DNA of 64,000 nt from Triatoma infestans (GCA_011037195.1 JAAEAF010000393.1:111001-175000); one strand, 5' to 3'; positions 12,401 through 28,922 are shown, counted from the first letter of the stretch. Numbers and translations: made by a program. Notes: generated from the letters alone by a model not told the origin.

Positions 12401-15400
12401 CAATAAGTGGAAAAGAGGCTGTTTCTATCTGGAATCTTTGTCGCAAGGTCTGTATCTAGAGTCCATGAATGCACGCTCTTATATCTCGGCCACCAAAAAC
12501 AAATAAAGCATGTTACATTTTAAGTACATTTCACACTAGCACGGGATGTCATTTATAATAAACGAATAATCTTTTTCTCACAACATCTAAATCCATGTTA
12601 TCCAAACATTAATTTTAAAAGGCAATCTTGTTTATTAATTAGAACTAGTTGAATTAGTTTTTCTTTGATAATAGTTTTTGTAAAGGTCTGTGTTGGTTTC
12701 GTTTGAAGATCTTTCAAATCTGCCATAAGTATGAACCAGTAAAATTACAAGTACAAATATTACATTTCTTAAAATTAAATTGAATAAAAACATAAGTCTA
12801 CATTATAGTAAATTATTTTGAATCATGAAAAGTAGAACTAAATAGACTCGTATTTTTTTTTAACTTTTTAGCAAATATAGACAACTACCATTTTGCTTAC
12901 TGCCTTAAAGTCGTGATGTGCTATGGTGCTTTAAGCTTCGTAAACTCTCCCATTAAAACCTTTTAATAGAATCTTTCATGAAGATTATAAAAGTTACAAA
13001 ACTCTCTTCATTTCTCAACTTACAATTAATAAATTCCTTCTTGTACGTGTTTTTGTTTAATAGAGTTGCCCATTGTATTAAGTAGGGGATGGAATCGCGT
13101 GATACTTTTCAGCTAGTTTTGTGGGTCCGTTACATTAGACCCCCTTCTGAAATTCCCATATTAATATATTTCGTTTTAATTCCTACTGATATAAAGATCA
13201 AGTAGATTAAAATTTGGTAGTTGAGAAGACAATTATTGGAAAAAGTCGTGTTGCATATTTTAGGCTGGATTTTTAAAGTGTGGCCGTTAACCACAACCAA
13301 AACTTTGACTTCTTTAACTTTTTTAAACTGATGGTTTGTACTTGTGGCATGAAAAATCGCTAGTATTCACTTTAATTGCTATTATTCATTTTTCGTAAGG
13401 AAAGCACATAATGTAGGTTTGTAAAAATTTTGCTTTGATTTTATCTAATTTCCTGGTGTTAGTACATTTAATTTGATCTGTACATTTAATGCATGTATTT
13501 TTTTATTAGATGGTGGGCAAATTTTAGTAGTAAATGTATTCAGTTAAATTCATTCATTTTCTGTTTTATTATTTTATTTATTATTCTTATTTTTTTTTCA
13601 TCCATAACGATTCCGTTTATACTTCTACTTGCATTACTCATGATAGAAACAGCCTCAAGAATGTAATAAAATAATATAATAATAATAATAGTGTATTCTT
13701 TACCAAGATGAGGTAAGTGCTTTATTATTGCTTTGTTGTACTTGCTATATTTCTTATATTTAGCATGAAACGAATGGTTGGCAGATGTAAATAAAAAATG
13801 CTTAATTGCAGCAGATTTTGTTAATTCCGTAATTTATACTGAAATCTTATTATTAATCTGGTGACATATTTGCACTTAAACTTCATCCTTTATTTTTTTT
13901 TCATAGAATCTATAGACAATTTTGGTGCCTCAAAATAAGTAAAATAAATTCTTTATATAATAAAATCAACACCTCCATAAGTTTTAATTTCAAATAAAGA
14001 TAAGACAATAAATCAATAAGATTTGACAAAAGACAATTATTTTGTCTTTCCTAAAGGGTTATGGGAAAAATATCTTAAATAATCTGCTACGGAAAGATCA
14101 GCAAATTCTTAAAATTTGCCTTTTTCCACATTAGATTCTGCAAGAAATCATAAGTCTTCATTAGAAAAGCTTCAAGTTCTTTCCTGAAGCCGCTTAGCCT
14201 ACACCGTAGATGCCTACCACTCGTACTATAAACTAGTAAATTATTCTGAAAACTTATTTGTAAAACTGTTTGTATAACTGTAATTTGGCTACAGACTCTG
14301 ATTTAGCCCGGCTCTAGAAAACTGAAAGAAGAACTAAAGTATGTTGTGAAACACAAACGATTTGCTCTTAGTTACTGCGATTCTTGCAGTTATCTAATTG
14401 GCGATAAAATTAATTATTCTTGAGCTGAATCCAGGGATGTGGTGTCATAAGGAATTTTGAATCAGTATATATCTTTCCGATTCGGTGAAAAATTGGAGCC
14501 TCGATTCGATAGGTGTTAATCCGTTTAATAGGCGTTAAGGATCTAGGTTGAGGCTTAAATAATATCTGGAATTTATGAAGGGAGAGGTAGCCTTCCTACA
14601 ATCATGGGGATTATGTTGCCTTGGGGATCGGAGATAACGATGCTTAAAACACTCTATATCAGTGATGGCGAACCTTTTGAGCTCGGTGTGTCAAAATTTT
14701 GAAAAATAGAAACATAATTCTCGTGGCGTGTCACTCATCAAGTTAATTATTTGTTTAATGCCATTTAAAATACAAAAGCCAAAATTATGAAACCAATAGT
14801 TTACATTTAGAGACTTTTCTTACATATTTCATTGACACTTAACATACAAAATCAAGTAGTATATATATAAAATATAATTGAACAAAAACAGAAAAACAAT
14901 ATAAATTTATACAATTAGAAAATAAATATATATGAAAAATTAGTGACTTTTTTGGTGTGGTCAACCAACCGTTCAGCAGAGCTGGAAAGCATCAGAGACA
15001 TTTTCCGTGGTAGCCTGCTTCATTTTGTGGTCATCGACCGGTTTCGGTCGTTCGCCCATCTTCAGGATGCGTTTTTCAGACAGTGCGAACAACACAGACT
15101 TGTACAGAGCAAACTTGAGTGTGAAAACTAAGTTTGCTCTGTGCATGTCGGTGTTGTCACACTGTCTGAAAAACGCATCCTGAAGATGGGCGAACGACCG
15201 AAACCGGTCGATGACTACAAAATGAAGCAGGCTACCACGGAAAATGTCTGATGACTTTTTTGGTGCTGACGTTTGTCTGCTAAATCTTCTATTTCGGGTT
15301 TATACTTGGTACATTTCAAGGCCAAGCAAGCGCCACTGACTTCATCTGTTAACCGATTCCGTTTGTTTGTCTTAATATTATTTAATGCTGAGAACAATGT

Positions 15401-17076
15401 CTCACAAAAATATGTGGATGAAAAAAATTGTTAGCAAAACAACTAAAGGAGATCTCGAGGAGCGGTCAATAAAATGTACACTTTTTTTTAAATCTTTTCC
15501 AACGTTTCGACAAATTTATTGTCTTTTTCAGGGATAAAATTAAAAAAAATGTTAATCGGTATTTATAATTTCCATGAAACAAACTAAACACAAAATATGT
15601 AGTAAACAGAGAGAGTTGCTAACTATATGAGCTACATTATCAGAAAAAAAAGATTTTTTTGAATTATGAAATTTTTTATCTTTGAAGATGCGTGTCACCA
15701 AAAATGAGCTCGCGTGTCAGCAGTGACACGCGTGTCATAGGTTCGCCATCACTGCTCTATATTTACTCTCAAAAGAAATAGCAAAATTTATTTCTTCTTA
15801 TTTAGTGCGAGTAAACCTATTAGAGGGCCTCAGTTCGCTTTCGCCAACCATTTCTTTTCTGGCTTTTCGAATATCCGCCAGCTAGAAAATTTACAGCGGC
15901 GGATTCTCTCCTCATGCTGACAACAGTTTTCTCCATGATCTTTCTGGACCCCCCATAGTTCCTACTCTTACTTAATGTATTCTATTTTATACTACTTTTT
16001 TTACTATAAACATTTCAATCAGTCTCCGAAGATCTAAAATATAATAATAGTCTTCATTTTTCAGTTAGAAAGTAAAATATAATACATACTAAGAAATCTG
16101 ATTAAGTCAGACAGACATACATATTCTTGGTCATTTCGACCGTCAGCGGTTCTAAGAGCTATGATCTCCCTAACAAACTTCATCCTGAGGGTTTTAGCTG
16201 TTGTGATACTTATTTATAGTGTGTCCTAAAAGACAATTCCGAGTTTTTATATATTTATATGTTAATAAAGGAGTAGTCAACTAAATACGTTGATTAGAAT
16301 GCGAGTTATGAGTGACAACTAAATTGTATAAGATCTGCTTTCCTTTCACGTAAATCATAAGATCGTCCTTTATTTACTAAATTAAAAACAAAGTAAAGTT
16401 TTAATAATATTAGGAAACAACAAAATTTGTGGTTTACGAATTTAGTTTTAAAGTTATCAAAGGGTTCAAAGTTACCAGATCTTTTCGGGCATACATCCAG
16501 AAGAATTTTCTGCTTTTGACTTAAGAAAATCTTGTTTTCTAAGAAACCGTTTACAAACATCTAAAATATGCATTTAATTTTCTCATGACACCTCTAAAGA
16601 CTTTATATCCTTCGACCCCTTACAAATATACATCGATACCACCCTGTTGAAAACCCCAGATTTAACAATTTGACATCCTGTGTTTCTATTATAAACTCCT
16701 GCACTTAAATGTAATTTTAATATAAACAAAAATTTAGTTCTAAGATTTCATTAATTTTATTTCATTCTCTTCATGATAACACTGTAATGTATTATAATTT
16801 ACAAACTTTGACAGAATTTTCAATAACATCTTTGATAATAAATTGTTCACTTTTTTGTTCTAGACGATGTATCGTCGTTTACTTGAATCAAGGAAACCAA
16901 GAAGCGAACAGGATGCTGAAGTAACTTTACAGTTCCTAAAATCAGCTGTTTATTACTTTTTGACGGATAGAGAGAATACAACTGGTCATCTAGCAGCCAT
17001 TCAAAGTATACTTGGATTTACACGTGAAGAAAGAAGTGCAATCGAACGAGCTACAGCTGCTTATACATGGAAATAA
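3410..17076 (+). CDS. qtc: Coiled-coil protein resembling quick-to-court, C-terminal 8 exons (5' end not found)
   Basis: Coding exons: 3410-3652, 3987-4123, 6600-6744, 8744-8817, 8899-9061, 9593-9691, 12373-12447, 16864-17076 (TAA). Phase is continuous throughout. Exon 1 encodes a Ser-rich stretch, RRFIVHCSP and [16 protein letters not shown]; exon 2 a heptad region ([20 protein letters not shown]); exon 3 [12 protein letters not shown]; exons 4-5 a long charged coiled coil ending in [10 protein letters not shown]. The last exon encodes [20 protein letters not shown] and SILGFT, resembling a GRIP-type domain that in golgins binds Arl GTPases at the trans-Golgi. This order matches my memory of the insect courtship protein quick-to-court; no alignment was run. 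The exon 5 donor is a weak gtcagt. The start codon and promoter lie upstream of 3410. Introns carry hAT, foldback and LINE-like debris. Confidence 0.74.
4205..4405 (+). repeat. Retroposon-like repeat, copy 1
   Basis: GC-rich block in intron 2 of the quick-to-court-like gene, sharing scattered identity (GTCCGGTGAT, then a CAC/GCACTGAGAAGG-type motif) with 11775-11985. Both copies pass into an A-rich 3' tail; here the tail is A/T-rich at 4380-4412. Two diverged copies with tails point to a LINE 3' end or SINE. The family is not identified. Confidence 0.5.
4413..6599. other. Intron 2 of the quick-to-court-like gene, repeat-derived interior
   Basis: No exon was recognised. The stretch 4624-5230 is noticeably more GC-rich than its surroundings, with fragmentary open frames on both strands (forward frame 4995-5210), and looks like old transposon sequence I cannot classify. 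The remainder is low-complexity AT-rich DNA, including a T run near 5766-5778. Confidence 0.45.
6745..8743. other. Intron 3 of the quick-to-court-like gene
   Basis: No exon seen. A (TA)n-then-G-rich spot lies near 6790, followed by a short open frame at 6798-7070 without recognisable motifs. The 7740-8170 block is GC-richer and may be LINE debris (listed separately). Confidence 0.5.
7740..8170 (-). mobile_element. Possible LINE reverse-transcriptase debris
   Basis: On the reverse strand, near 7900-7860, a short stretch reads [11 protein letters not shown], reminiscent of the D-x-x-GAF-D motif of reverse transcriptases. The block is GC-richer than its flanks. Frameshifts prevent any longer match. 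Low confidence. Confidence 0.28.
11536..11630 (+). repeat. Direct repeat, copy 1, upstream of exon 7
   Basis: About 95 bp that recurs in the same orientation at 12654-12747. Shared blocks include TTCGTTTGAAGAT and TTTCAAATCTGCCATAAG. The two copies bracket the small exon at 12373-12447. They could be two insertions of one repeat or a local duplication; I cannot tell which. Confidence 0.7.
11775..11985 (+). repeat. Retroposon-like repeat, copy 2, with TAAA-type tail
   Basis: GC-rich block related to 4205-4405 (TCCGGTGAT..., then GCACTGAGAAGG and CTCCGG). It ends in GGCTTAAAAATAAATAAAT, a typical 3' tail of a non-LTR retrotransposon or SINE. The reverse-strand open frame over 11780-12112 is a shadow. 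Family unknown. Confidence 0.55.
12654..12747 (+). repeat. Direct repeat, copy 2, downstream of exon 7
   Basis: Partner of 11536-11630, with a few substitutions and one small deletion after GAAGAT. See that entry. Confidence 0.7.
12748..14651. other. Intron 7 of the quick-to-court-like gene, left part
   Basis: AT-rich sequence with no recognisable exon. The intron (12448-16863) is the gene's largest and carries the hAT insertion. A short (TAA)n tract lies near 13675-13690. Confidence 0.5.
14660..15754 (-). mobile_element. hAT-superfamily DNA transposon remnant with 8-bp target duplication
   Basis: Ends are CAGTGATGGCGAACCT at 14660 and its inverted form, with AGGTTCGCCATCACTG ending at 15754, a hAT-type terminus. 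Both sides are flanked by CTCTATAT (14652-14659 and 15755-15762), a perfect 8-bp duplication as hAT elements make. The reverse strand at 15397-15215 encodes the end of a hAT transposase: [15 protein letters not shown], followed by a Lys-Pro-rich tail, resembles the C-terminal dimerisation segment. Only about 1.1 kb is present, 294 bp of it a later insertion, so the catalytic core is missing. Non-autonomous or internally deleted, and now inactive. Confidence 0.87.
14958..15251. mobile_element. Foldback element nested in the hAT, with 14-bp target duplication
   Basis: Two arms of about 120 bp (14997-15116 and 15131-15248) are near-perfect inverted copies with a spacer of about 14 bp. The insert is flanked by TGACTTTTTTGGTG at 14944-14957 and 15252-15265, an exact 14-bp direct repeat. 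Removing the insert and one repeat restores continuous hAT sequence whose transposase frame then runs into a stop. Each arm carries the core CTGAAGA...GAAACCGGTC (right arm 15181-15210). A related but non-palindromic copy lies at 34000-34175 on the reverse strand, so the arm is the basic unit and the palindrome arose by joining two units. The long duplication suggests target-primed retroposition rather than cut-and-paste. Confidence 0.85.
15763..16863. other. Intron 7 of the quick-to-court-like gene, right part
   Basis: No exon seen before the acceptor at 16861-16863. The reverse open frame at 16306-16560 has no recognisable motif and is probably chance. Confidence 0.5.
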
Positions 17077-17490
17077 TATTAATCACCCTTATTGAGATAC
17101 AAATCTATATAAAAAAAATTCCTCGTGACTTCTTTTTTTTTTATTTACTTCGGGTTGTTAAATTCCGTCCAGTTGTCAAAAAAACAAAAAAAAAAAAGAA
17201 ATTGGGGAAGTAAGAAAATAAAAGGGGGATTTATAAAATTAACCTAGGGGAAAAAAGGTTTTCTTTACCGTTTGTATGTTCCTTAAGATTTGTGGAGTTT
17301 TATATTGAAAGTTGTTTGTAGGTTAGTTGGTATTTAACGACCCATATTTTTGTTTTTAAAAAATGTTATATATTTTTGTTTTAATGTATATAAATGTACA
17401 TTGCACTTTTTTGTTTTGTTTTTTTATGTGCAATTTTTATTTATATATTTTAAATTGATTAACTAAATATAATCCACATAAATAAAATTG
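17077..17490 (+). terminator. 3' untranslated region and poly(A) signal of the quick-to-court-like gene
   Basis: T- and A-rich sequence follows the TAA stop. The best poly(A) signal is AATAAA at 17481-17486, followed by a TTTTTGG/T-rich region. An earlier AT-rich AAAATAAAAG near 17215 is weaker. The exact cleavage site was not determined. Confidence 0.6.
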
Positions 17491-17799
17491 TAATTTTTGG
17501 CTGTCTCTCTATTTGATTTTTCATTTACTTATTATGTTTTCCATCTTTCTTTATCATAAGGTGATATATATAAGTGTAAGCATGAATAACACAAAAAAAT
17601 GTTTAAGAATTAACAAAATGGCCCACTTTTTATCAAGGACTAGAGATAAGAAGGGTTAGTATGAAAGGAGAAGAGGAGGTTGATTCTAAAAAGTATGTAC
17701 TAGTGACAGTGACCATTAAGCCAATCAGACGCGACTTGAATCTGTCCTTTTTTTTAATTCGCGCTATTCGTACAATATATATATTTTACTATCTCTTAC

Positions 17800-18320
17800 C
17801 TAGCAGTGAGAGGAAGTATTGCGATGTCAAATTTTCGAAATTGAATTTTCATTTGAACTACATGTTTTGATGTCCGCAGAGTACGAAAAAAAGTTTTTGG
17901 CGAATGGTGGGGTGTGTGTGAACAAAATATCCCCCCTCCAAAAAAAAACTGCGGAATCCAAAACTTGATAATCCGTTTATGTGCTACTATCCACCTAACA
18001 CGTATGTTTCGGGCAGAATCCATCAATCAGAAGTGCGTCTGTACTGCTTTTTTTCATTTTTCGCGATTTTTTCAAAAAGATGATATTTTTTTAAACTTCA
18101 TATACTATCTATACTTATTTTATGTTCATTTTTACTTAAGGAAATAAAGCTTATTATAATTATACTGTCTATACACAGAAATACCAATCACTTTTATTGG
18201 AAATATTTTTCCGGGAAAATTGATTTTTTGGGGGTTCGGGGCAACAGTAGCGTTAAGCTTTCCTCTAAAGTACCACTTCAGTACAATGTATGGTTCGATA
18301 CCTATGTAATATTAATGTGA
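17800..18320 (+). repeat. Dispersed repeat family R1 (GT-tract repeat), copy 1
   Basis: Starts near GTATTGCGATGTCAAATTTT, passes a GTGTGTGTGAAC stretch at 17921, then TTTTTCCGGGAAAATTGATT at 18207 and a CTTTCCTCTAAAGTACC motif at 18260. The same ordered blocks recur in whole or part at 21830-22110, 28140-28640, 31640-31760, 37000-37440 (reversed), 57000-57265, 58925-59190, 63060-63240 and 63580-64000. No coding potential; family name unknown. It is the most abundant repeat in the window. Confidence 0.75.
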
Positions 18321-20154
18321 ATTTAGATGCATTACTATAATTCTAGATTTGAAGAAAATCTGCAAGACATTTCTTATTCCGTTATGAACATGAGGCATCG
18401 CATTATTACCATAGTTAAAGATTCATTTATTGATCGCCTGCAGATGAATTGTAAATAATACAAAGACAAAATTTAATGATAACTGCCACCTTGTATATTT
18501 CTAAAACGAGGCTTTACGCCTAATTAATATACCGTTTTCAACGCTTTTACAATCGACTAACAGATCTGGTAGTGAGTCAAACTTTATTTTATAATACTTA
18601 ATCTTATCTCCAACAATGTCAAGTAATACAGACCTGGAATCTGGGTCGCTAACTTGATATTAAGAGACAAGAAATTATTCTTGCACAGAACATAAGGAGC
18701 AGATTATCGTTTTGATTAAATGTTAATATAATTATAATTCTTGTTTATTTACAAACTCTATTCCTTGTTTTTAAAAAAATTAAAACGAATTATATCATGG
18801 CACATTCATATTATCACTCATGATTATATTCTACTTTTGAAGGTATGAGTGTGAGAAATTTTCAAATCCAGGCTAAATATTCCAAATATTTTATTTTCTG
18901 ATTCTTGTTTGAGATAAATTCAAACAAAATCGATTTCTGTTAAAAATAGAACTAATTTGGTCACTTTTTTTTTATATCGAGAAAAATGATTTTCCATTTT
19001 ATTTCGGCGGAAAATAAAACCATGATATATTAGCTAGTAAAGTAGTTCACGCTACAATGATTACGACCATATTATATGTATAACGCATTTATACACAGTC
19101 TATCAGAACATGGCAATGATGAGCTGAGGATTAGCATTAAATATTTTATTGCTTTAAAGTTAGATACAACAATAGTAAGGGGGTTGGCATTTAACATTAA
19201 AACTAAATAATTCTGGAATAAAACTAATACTACTAACATGTTAGCAAATAAATTTAGTGAACATACTATGTATATCCAATTAATAATGTATATAAATAAT
19301 AAAGTGGGAGAGACCAGCAATATAATATACAAGTAATGCACATCTTTAAATTTGCTATTTTACAAAGTTTACATTAATGAAATGAATACTTACTACATCA
19401 GTAATGTATGCAGCTTCAAGCTTTAAACCGTATAACTATAAAAGTATAAAGTAAAGTCCATGTTCTCAGGCGGTTTTAACGTCCAACTACCAAATTAGGT
19501 GTCATTGTCGGGGGCGGAAGGAGCTGCTATACAATAAAAATTTTTTAAACAAATATAAAATTTAGCAGGTATACCGGGGCCCTTCCAGTTACAAGCCCAT
19601 GCTCATGACCACTACACCAACATCCGCTTCTCATTAATAAAAAGATCCAGTTTGAAAATAACGGGTCTTGCAGAATAATTTAGATCTATATGAGAATTAG
19701 AAAAACTAACTTTGAAATGTTAATAATCAAAAAATCTCTGCTATAATGAGAGTTAGAAAATTACAAGACATTCAACAAAAAATGACAGAAGAAATAATAT
19801 ATTGAAAAGGTTAAAATGCCCAATGGCATTCTTACAATCCTCTAAAAAGGAATGATGTTTCATTGCAGGCGTATGGTCAGAGGATTTTCGGATATCATCG
19901 AAGCCAGTTAAATTCTTTTACCAAGTAGGAATTTTATAGAAAGGAAACGGAATTTTATATTTCTTGCCATAAATTCCTATCAGATCCACATTATATAACT
20001 GTTTTCCCAGGAGGCAAAGTTCCTCTAATCACTTCAATGTTCTCTTTAGCTCACACTTATCTCTAATGAAAAGACCCAGTTTACGTGAATACAATGGGCC
20101 TGGATGAATAACCTAGTTGCATCATAAAAAAAATGTTTTCACCTCTTTGATCAC
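18321..20154. other. Intergenic, no gene recognised
   Basis: AT-rich spacer between the quick-to-court-like gene and RpL11. It contains the SINE-like block at 19462-19645. The reverse open frame at 19072-19341 is hydrophobic and AT-driven, with no family signature. Confidence 0.5.
19462..19645 (-). repeat. tRNA-derived SINE-like element
   Basis: On the reverse strand the block opens with GCGGATGTTGGTGTAGTGG, containing an A-box-like TGGTGTAGTGG, followed by an anticodon-arm-like GGGCTTGTAACTGG and a degraded B-box region (CCCCGGTATACC). The downstream part ends with GGACGTTAAAACCGCCTGAG. This layout (tRNA-like head, unrelated body) is that of a SINE. The tRNA fold is not intact, so it is not a tRNA gene. 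Confidence 0.5.
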
Positions 20155-20660
20155 TTTTTTTCAGTCAGTGGACGCATTCAAATATCTGGGAGCCATAATC
20201 ACCAAAGAAAATGACGTAGTGGCAGAAATTAGGATGTAAGTTTGCCTTACAAAAGTTGCTCAGATTCAAAAGTGTGTTGCGAAAAGCAAAACTACTGGTA
20301 TATAAGACAATTACTCGACCAGTGGTTACATATGCCAGTGAGACCTAGGTTCTAACCAGGCAGACTGAAAAAATGTTGCTTGAATGGGAGCGAAAGGTTT
20401 GAGGAAATATTTGGCCCTATTAATGAAAATGGTAACTGGCTGATCCCAAAAAATAAAGAACTTTATGAGCTGTTTCCTGAAGAGAATTTGCTGACCCATA
20501 TTAAAAAAAGCTTTTCAAAAGGAAGGAATGAATACAAAATCTTTTTCTGCAATTGTTTCATCGCTGAAGGCATCACTTTCCCCATAGTTATCCGTGTGAG
20601 GCGCTACATCCTTACATCCCTGGAAAAAGTATGGTTAAGGTGCATGCTAATTGAATGTTG
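20155..20660 (+). pseudogene. RTE-type LINE reverse-transcriptase C-terminal fragment, broken
   Basis: The forward strand reads FKYLGAIITKENDVVAEIR (from about 20177), then after a frameshift KLLRFKSVLRKAKLLVYKT and ITRPVVTYASET, a stop, TRQTEKMLLEWERKVL, and in another frame IFGPINENGNW. This motif order (FKYLG, RPVVTYGSET, ERKVLRKIFGP) is the thumb/C-terminal region of RTE-like endonuclease-reverse-transcriptase elements. At least two frameshifts and one in-frame stop show it is dead. The N-terminal endonuclease signature of the same type of element appears at 57431-57545 on the reverse strand. Confidence 0.8.
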
Positions 20661-20875
20661 AAGGTTATGACAGTTTCAAGAGGATTTAAATCGTCTAGTA
20701 AATTGAAAAAAAGTATTCTCAAAAATGGACATAGTTCAAATGAAACAACATGACGCTTAAAAAATATATATGTTTCTTATTATAAACACTTTTTTTTGTT
20801 AACTAGGTCAATTACTTTTAATATAATTTTGACGTTATGATGGCAACACTGGTTAATGCTGACGCTAACACAAAA

Positions 20876-20884
20876 CTTCTTTTC
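20876..20884 (+). promoter_or_regulatory. RpL11: Pyrimidine-tract (TOP/TCT) initiator of RpL11
   Basis: CTTCTTTTC lies 21 bases before the first ATG. Ribosomal-protein mRNAs of animals start in such a 5' terminal oligopyrimidine tract, which places them under growth-dependent translation control. The exact start site is inferred. Confidence 0.6.
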
Positions 20885-20904
20885 AAGAAGGTTCCACAGT
20901 GAAA

Positions 20905-26845
<5,941 letters not shown>

Positions 26846-26863
26846 TTGTAAACTTCGTTTTTA

Positions 26864-26869
26864 AATAAA
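26864..26869 (+). terminator. RpL11: RpL11 poly(A) signal
   Basis: AATAAA 18 bases after the stop codon, giving a very short 3' UTR as is normal for ribosomal-protein genes. Confidence 0.8.
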
Positions 26870-27368
26870 TTTTTATTAATTAACTGCCTGATTTTCTGTA
26901 TTTACATTTTCCTTCTTTTTACATTTTTTTTTTTTTACATATATACAAAATTAAGTACAAAGGCAATTTATAGTAAAAATTACAATAGTAATACATACAT
27001 CCCTCGTGATAATCTTTTTGTAGTATAAAAAAAAAATTATTCACCTATTAGAGTTTAGGAAAAAAAAATTTTAAATTAAGAAAATCTATAGAAAAAAGAA
27101 AATTACAAAACTGAACCACAGTGTTCTGATTACAACCTACTGCAATCAGAATCTCCTAAGTATATATAGTGTAGTAGAAGGCAGTACAGAAATATCCGGT
27201 AAATTCAAATTTATTATATGAATGTTTCTATTAAAACGACAAACGGAAAGTTCCACTTTGCTGAGTTAAAACAAGAAAAAAAGAAAAGAAAAAAAAAGCC
27301 ATCAAATTTATTATCATTGAAAATTATCCACTCTCCAATGGTATTAAATTTGGTGGCCCAAGTATATA

Positions 27369-27516
27369 TGTTTCTTGGGGGGTGAAGTTGTTCGCGTCCA
27401 ACTTGTTCACGTGCCCCCTGGATATCCAACCAAACGAACATCGATCGCCAGCGCAAGTTCTTTTAAACTGGACCGCGCGACGCAGAATGGCTGAATAGCC
27501 GAAGTCATGGCATAGA
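27369..27516 (-). repeat. Dispersed repeat family R2, reversed copy
   Basis: The reverse strand matches 21536-21662 block by block (CATGACTTCGGCTATTCAG, TTGGATATCCAGGGGGCACG, ACAACTTCACCCCCC) with a roughly 20-base insertion. The open frames on the reverse strand here (27214-27602) are products of this repeat, not a host gene. Confidence 0.75.
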
Positions 27517-28139
27517 AAAAAAGAAGCTTTTCTTGGGAGCTTTCTGAAAGAAACAAAAAAAGTCAAATGATACGTTTCCTTGGATTTTTTTAAGAGGAAC
27601 AAAATGATGTCAGAATTTTTATCTATTTATTTTGAGAGTCCGCTCTACAGCCACCATATTTGGTATTTTTATTTTTTTAAATAGTTGGTATTATAGAGAA
27701 GCCTAATGTTATTAATGTGAAGCCCACATAGTAAATAAAGACGATTTTGACTGAAATTTTCTGACCGATCTCCTAGTGGTACTAAGATGGAAAATTACTG
27801 CGATTATTCATTTTCTGAGTAAAGCTGATCATTTATACTTCAACAGCTAAAATTTCTTTGCTACTCAGGTTAGTATTCCTGGTACAGAGTGTACTTCAAG
27901 ATCTACCATTATCACAATACTAAAAGAGTTAGAATTATAATGGGAAATTCTGAGTAATTATGACATTTTTTCTTTTGTTTTTGATTGAAAGGAAGCATTA
28001 CGATCATATCATATACAAATAAATACCAACCAGAAATAATGGTTTTTTGATGTCTTCTTAAGTAATTTTTTTTTCTACTTCTTAAGAATTTCGAAACTGA
28101 GTTTACCGAAAATAATTTTGAGATATCTTCACACATAAA

Positions 28140-28640
28140 TTTAACTACAGTTTAATGTATTGAGTTAGTATTACAAAAGGTTTCGGACTAAATCGGTTAA
28201 CCGGAATAGCAAATTTCGGTTACATCAATTTTTTGACGATTTTTACAAAAGTGGTCCCAGTAAACTTTTTATATTTATAAATTAGGTATCCTCAACTTTA
28301 TTTGAAATATTCTAGCAAAATAAAATGATCAGCTTGCCTCTCAAATGCCAAAATATTTTTCATCCATCAGCTAACATAGTAAAGACAATTAAATTACGAA
28401 CATTTGTTAGATGAAATTTCGGAATTGCTGGAGGGTTGAAAGTGTGTGGCAAGTATAATAAATTCTGTTCATTCTGTAAACCTGTGTCCCAAATTAAACT
28501 AAAAAGAAAATAAAATTTTTTTTTGAAACTTTACCTCAAAAATATCATTTTTAAGGGTAAGGGAAGCTTGATATAAGTTTTCTTCTAAAATACCATTTAA
28601 AAAAAATAAATGTACGGTTCCTCCACTTTATGGTTTATTA
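28140..28640 (+). repeat. Dispersed repeat family R1, diverged copy
   Basis: Holds diverged versions of the R1 blocks (CCGGAATAGCAAATTTCGG; a tail with CTTGATATAAGTTTTCTTC and AAATACC). Assigned by block order; lower confidence than the copies at 17800 and 63580. Confidence 0.5.
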
Positions 28641-28922
28641 ACCATAATAAAAAAATAAAATTGTCTGCAACAAAAAAGGAAAGAGTTGTTAGTTCAATAA
28701 ACAACTCCCTTATATGGTGAAAATATTCTGCAGATTGTATAAAATTTAACTAATATACTCGGTATGCAGTACTCATTAAGTTTTTATAAAATGCTCTTAA
28801 TTTTAGCAATTGTAAGGGCTATGGGCTCATTTTGTGGGTCCAATGTCTCTTGTAATATCATTGTTAGAAGGGGGAATTTGGGGAACACAAAAATTATAAA
28901 CAGATACACATTCCTGTAAATA

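Larger units (their letters stand above)
26870..28922. other. Convergent intergenic spacer RpL11 / UXS1
   Basis: No gene recognised. It contains the reversed R2 repeat (27369-27516), a poly-A/T-rich tract near 27010-27110, and an R1 repeat copy (28140-28640). The 3' ends of RpL11 (+) and UXS1 (-) face each other here. Confidence 0.55.

Noticed and set aside
17796..18147. Overlapping open frames on both strands downstream of the quick-to-court-like gene
   Set aside because: They arise from the dispersed R1 repeat and have no conserved motif.
18285..18296. RNA polymerase III B box (GGTTCGATACC)
   Set aside because: Present in only one copy of the R1 repeat and with no matching A box, so probably chance.
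19560..19640. Functional tRNA gene on the reverse strand
   Set aside because: The A box and an anticodon-like loop are present but the acceptor stem and B box are not intact; better explained as a SINE head.
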